Shown here: positions 62,127-64,000 of the stretch, piece after piece
How positions within the stretch are numbered: position 1 is the stretch's first letter
How the letters are laid out: each line of letters starts with the position of its first letter
Assembly (NCBI RefSeq): GCF_001020985.1
Contig: NZ_CP011542.1
Coordinates: 2,108,001-2,172,000 of the forward strand
DNA length: 64,000 nt
From: Corynebacterium mustelae
GTDB taxonomy: Bacteria > Actinomycetota > Actinomycetes > Mycobacteriales > Mycobacteriaceae
Direction of reading: 5' to 3'
Position numbers and translations under genes: made by a program
Notes under the pieces: generated by a model
Seen by the model: only the letters and a program-made list of their open reading frames with translations
Told to the model about the DNA's origin: nothing
Databases searched by the model: none

Positions 62127-64000
62127 TCAAGCCGAAATGCCGATAAGGCGCTGCGCCCACGCCACCGCCATCGGGTCTTGCGGCCCGGTGAACACAGGTT
62201 CCACCACTTGCGCGTAATCAATCTCGGGGTTTCCGAATTCCACGTCCACATCGTGTACTGAAACCCAGCGTCGTAGCAGTTCGTGCACGGATATGTGGGT
62301 TTTTATGCGTTGCAGTTCGGCCCGCACGAGTTCCACTAGTTCGCTTCGCCCCGCGCTGAATTCGCCTTTGCGTGTGCCGAGGCTGGAATCCAGCCACACC
62401 AACTGTTTTGCTGCGACATCGATGATGAATGGCACGGCTGAGGTTGATTCCACTGTGATCGACGCGCTTGAGGTTACTTCGCTGGGGTCGAAGTGATGTC
62501 CTTGCAGCTGGTGGGTGTGCATCAGCCCGGTGAGGGTGGGAATCTGGCCCAGTTTCACCCCGTTAAAGCTGATGATGCTGGGAATAATGTAGCGCACCCT
62601 AGGCGGAAGTTTCCGAGACAGCTTAATGTCGATCATTTCGCACGCCCCCTTCGGCGCCGGCGCGTACACAACGTCGCCGGAGTGGGTGACGGTGGTTTCC
62701 AGCGAGTGTCCGATGAGGTTGGTGTAGTCGACGTATCCGAGTGAATGCGTCAGCGTTTCATCGGCGAAAACTACGCCAAGGTCCACATCGTCACCGACCC
62801 AGTGCACGAACAATCGGATCGATTCTTCGCTGCGCAGGTCGAGTTTCAGCGGCTGCCCGGGATAGTAGGGCACTGAGCTTGTCGACGCCCACCGCGACCC
62901 CAGCGGAACCGGAAAGGCTCCCCCGTCCGGAAGTCTCGTCGGGGGCGGAGGTTTCAACGCTAGCTGCGCATCAAGCGCCTGTTCTAGCAGGTGAAGGACT
63001 TGGGCCACAAGTGTTTTATCCACGGGGTGTGGAGGTTTGTGGGAGATAAACACCCTGCTGGCCAGCCTTATCACTTTGGGCACCTGCTCGCGACTGCGTA
63101 ACCCATTGATTACGGAAATAAGCGTCGTCAGTGAAACGTGTGGAGCTACACGGCGCACAGCCGTGAAAAGAAGCGGCGTGGTTTCTGTGGTGACAAGGCG
63201 CACAAGGTGGTCAAGGCGGCGAAGGAAAACACCCGGGGTGGGTCCTAGCAGTTCAATGGCAGCTTTTACGTCGTGCTGCGCGAACGCCTGCTCAACCCGC
63301 GCATTGGTGCTTGTGTGTTTCACATTGCCAAAGATCACATCCAAAATGGGGCGGGCGGCACCAGATTCAGGCAGGTCAAAGGGGTGAATTTTCTTCAGCA
63401 CTCGGCGCCACACATACTGATCTTTAAGCACCCGATCACGCGTCTCCTGGCTATCCGCTGCTGCCATTGCGCACAGGATTTCGCGGCGAATCTCCCGGGG
63501 AATGCTGCGCATATTCACCGGGTATTCCCTACTGCACCGCAAATCCCGCGCCCGATCCGGTTGCGCGCAATAAAATGCGAGGATGCAGCGGAGGATATCC
63601 GTGATGGTGTGGGTGCGGGCGAGGAGGCGTCGAAAAGCATGGGGCGAAACCACCGCCAACGTTGCAGCCGCATGCCCAAAATTTTCCCCATGCCGAAAAT
63701 GCGTATTTTCGACAATATCCCCCAAATCCCACGCGGGGCTTGCCGCAACGAACAGCGCAAGATCCTCCGCAGCCTCACGCTGCCGCGCACTCAACGCCAC
63801 AGGAGAAGACCACAAATCCTGCACAAGCGCAGGAGTGAACGTCGTGATGTGAAGCCTCTGGTGCACACGCCACCTATACCTACTAGGAATAACGGGGCTG
63901 AGCTGCGGATTCTTCGGGCGCCATCGCCCACCACTGCGATAATGCCGCAGCATGGTCACCTGGCGATCCAACTCGGAAGACGAACACTGCGGAAAATCAG
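62127..64000 (-). CDS. MXAN_6230/SCO0854-type protein with TerD-like C-terminus (5' end off the right edge)
   Basis: At least 624 codons; the frame stays open through the right edge (DFPQCSSSELDRQVTMLR), so a start at 63971 would be internal. Segments such as HTITDILRCILAFYCAQPDR, IPREIRREILCAMAAAD, WRRVLKKIHPFDLPES and LLGPTPGVFLRRLDHLVRLV match the helical body of the MXAN_6230/SCO0854 RING-domain family as I recall it. The C-terminal ~200 residues (LFVHWVGDDVDLGVVFADET, GYVDYTNLIG, THSGDVVYAPAPKGACEMID, VRYIIPSIISFNGVKLGQIP, VPFIIDVAAKQLVWLD) have the TerD-like calcium-binding-type beta fold. The RING part would lie outside the window. Related proteins accompany Ter stress genes and phage-response systems. 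Confidence 0.75.
   Translation of the reverse strand, partial: DFPQCSSSELDRQVTMLRHYRSGGRWRPKNPQLSPVIPSRYRWRVHQRLHITTFTPALVQDLWSSPVALSARQREAAEDLALFVAASPAWDLGDIVENTHFRHGENFGHAAATLAVVSPHAFRRLLARTHTITDILRCILAFYCAQPDRARDLRCSREYPVNMRSIPREIRREILCAMAAADSQETRDRVLKDQYVWRRVLKKIHPFDLPESGAARPILDVIFGNVKHTSTNARVEQAFAQHDVKAAIELLGPTPGVFLRRLDHLVRLVTTETTPLLFTAVRRVAPHVSLTTLISVINGLRSREQVPKVIRLASRVFISHKPPHPVDKTLVAQVLHLLEQALDAQLALKPPPPTRLPDGGAFPVPLGSRWASTSSVPYYPGQPLKLDLRSEESIRLFVHWVGDDVDLGVVFADETLTHSLGYVDYTNLIGHSLETTVTHSGDVVYAPAPKGACEMIDIKLSRKLPPRVRYIIPSIISFNGVKLGQIPTLTGLMHTHQLQGHHFDPSEVTSSASITVESTSAVPFIIDVAAKQLVWLDSSLGTRKGEFSAGRSELVELVRAELQRIKTHISVHELLRRWVSVHDVDVEFGNPEIDYAQVVEPVFTGPQDPMAVAWAQRLIGISA

Larger units (their letters stand above)
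426..63638. repeat. Dispersed 11-mer CGTCGAMAAGC, 29 copies across the window
   Basis: First-base positions, plus orientation: 516, 5686, 6351, 9735, 13294, 21345, 27272, 29765, 37805, 40723, 43950, 46502, 48149, 52244, 63628. Reverse orientation (GCTTKTCGACG): 426, 4987, 7663, 9316, 10477, 30117, 32863, 41353, 41980, 49478, 52118, 53337, 59198, 62877. The degenerate base is C in 13 and A in 16. T variants occur at 2714, 3386 and 37013; G variants at 21507 and 58625. Every M copy has C before GTCGA. Copies fall in genes of both directions, in all frames and in intergenic DNA. None lies inside the 54197-58015 gene or the 11032-11952 gene. Confidence 0.85.

Noticed and set aside
426..63638. CGTCGAMAAGC as FtsK-orienting (KOPS) or Chi sequence
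   Set aside because: Those signals are strongly strand-biased along a replichore; here both orientations are equal within one 64-kb stretch.
1..64000. tRNA or rRNA genes
   Set aside because: No cloverleaf with a CCA-adjacent TTC loop and no rRNA signature was found on either strand by eye.

Overview
The window is from a moderately GC-rich actinobacterium, most likely a Corynebacterium or close relative. The evidence is an EspI-like MinD/ParA ATPase with a proline-rich head (a type VII/ESX accessory family), a membrane-anchored FtsY with a long acidic region, frequent GTG/TTG starts, and several genes whose TANNNT -10 box lies about 7 nt before the start codon (leaderless mRNAs). I see no rRNA, tRNA, intact insertion sequence or CRISPR array.

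Layout. (1) 1-4514: a secretion-type cluster. It holds a partial MinD-fold protein on the minus strand, the EspI-like ATPase, a lytic-transglycosylase-like lipoprotein whose expected catalytic Glu is Tyr, a proline-rich lipoprotein, a one-helix membrane protein and an unknown protein. (2) 4583-8044: two unknown proteins, then ftsY. (3) 8271-40759: a 32-kb block dominated by ten tandem paralogs (A1-A10, about 740-1527 aa) of a large helical-repeat family that I compare from memory to actinobacterial DUF6493-type proteins. Two more copies lie on the minus strand (A11 at 43586-45865, A12 at 58467-60212). LexA/SOS-like boxes sit at the promoters of A1 and A6. A9 is split by a one-base frameshift in a T run, and A6 carries an internal duplication. 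A truncated Schlafen/RecG-C-like regulator with 32-bp palindromic tandem repeats upstream sits between A1 and A2. (4) 33751-35503 and 40770-61605: accessory and immunity-like genes. They include a YdcK-like beta-helix protein and two decayed relatives, a DUF4241 protein, a NADAR protein, a paralog pair with constant N and variable C halves, three ankyrin-NTF2 immunity-like genes (one dead), a colicin-immunity-like 70-aa protein, and a 1272-aa protein with a PD-(D/E)xK-like head that could be an anti-phage effector. (5) 62127-64000: the C-terminal part of a MXAN_6230/SCO0854-type protein with a TerD-like tail, running off the right edge.

Two sequence-level signals are not explained by the genes. 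One is a non-palindromic 11-mer, CGTCGAMAAGC (M = A or C), found 29 times (15 on +, 14 on -) where about 0.06 would be expected by chance with equal base frequencies. The other is a family of eight 57-64 bp intergenic elements bounded by CTCGACTTTT...AAAAGTCGAG.

How the parts may fit (inference): the array, with its mosaic exchange between copies, possible damage-responsive promoters and proximity to immunity-like and nuclease-like genes, looks like a rapidly diversifying conflict or stress locus rather than housekeeping. No toxin gene and none of the MoxR/vWA/SWIM partners I would expect for the family is present inside the window.
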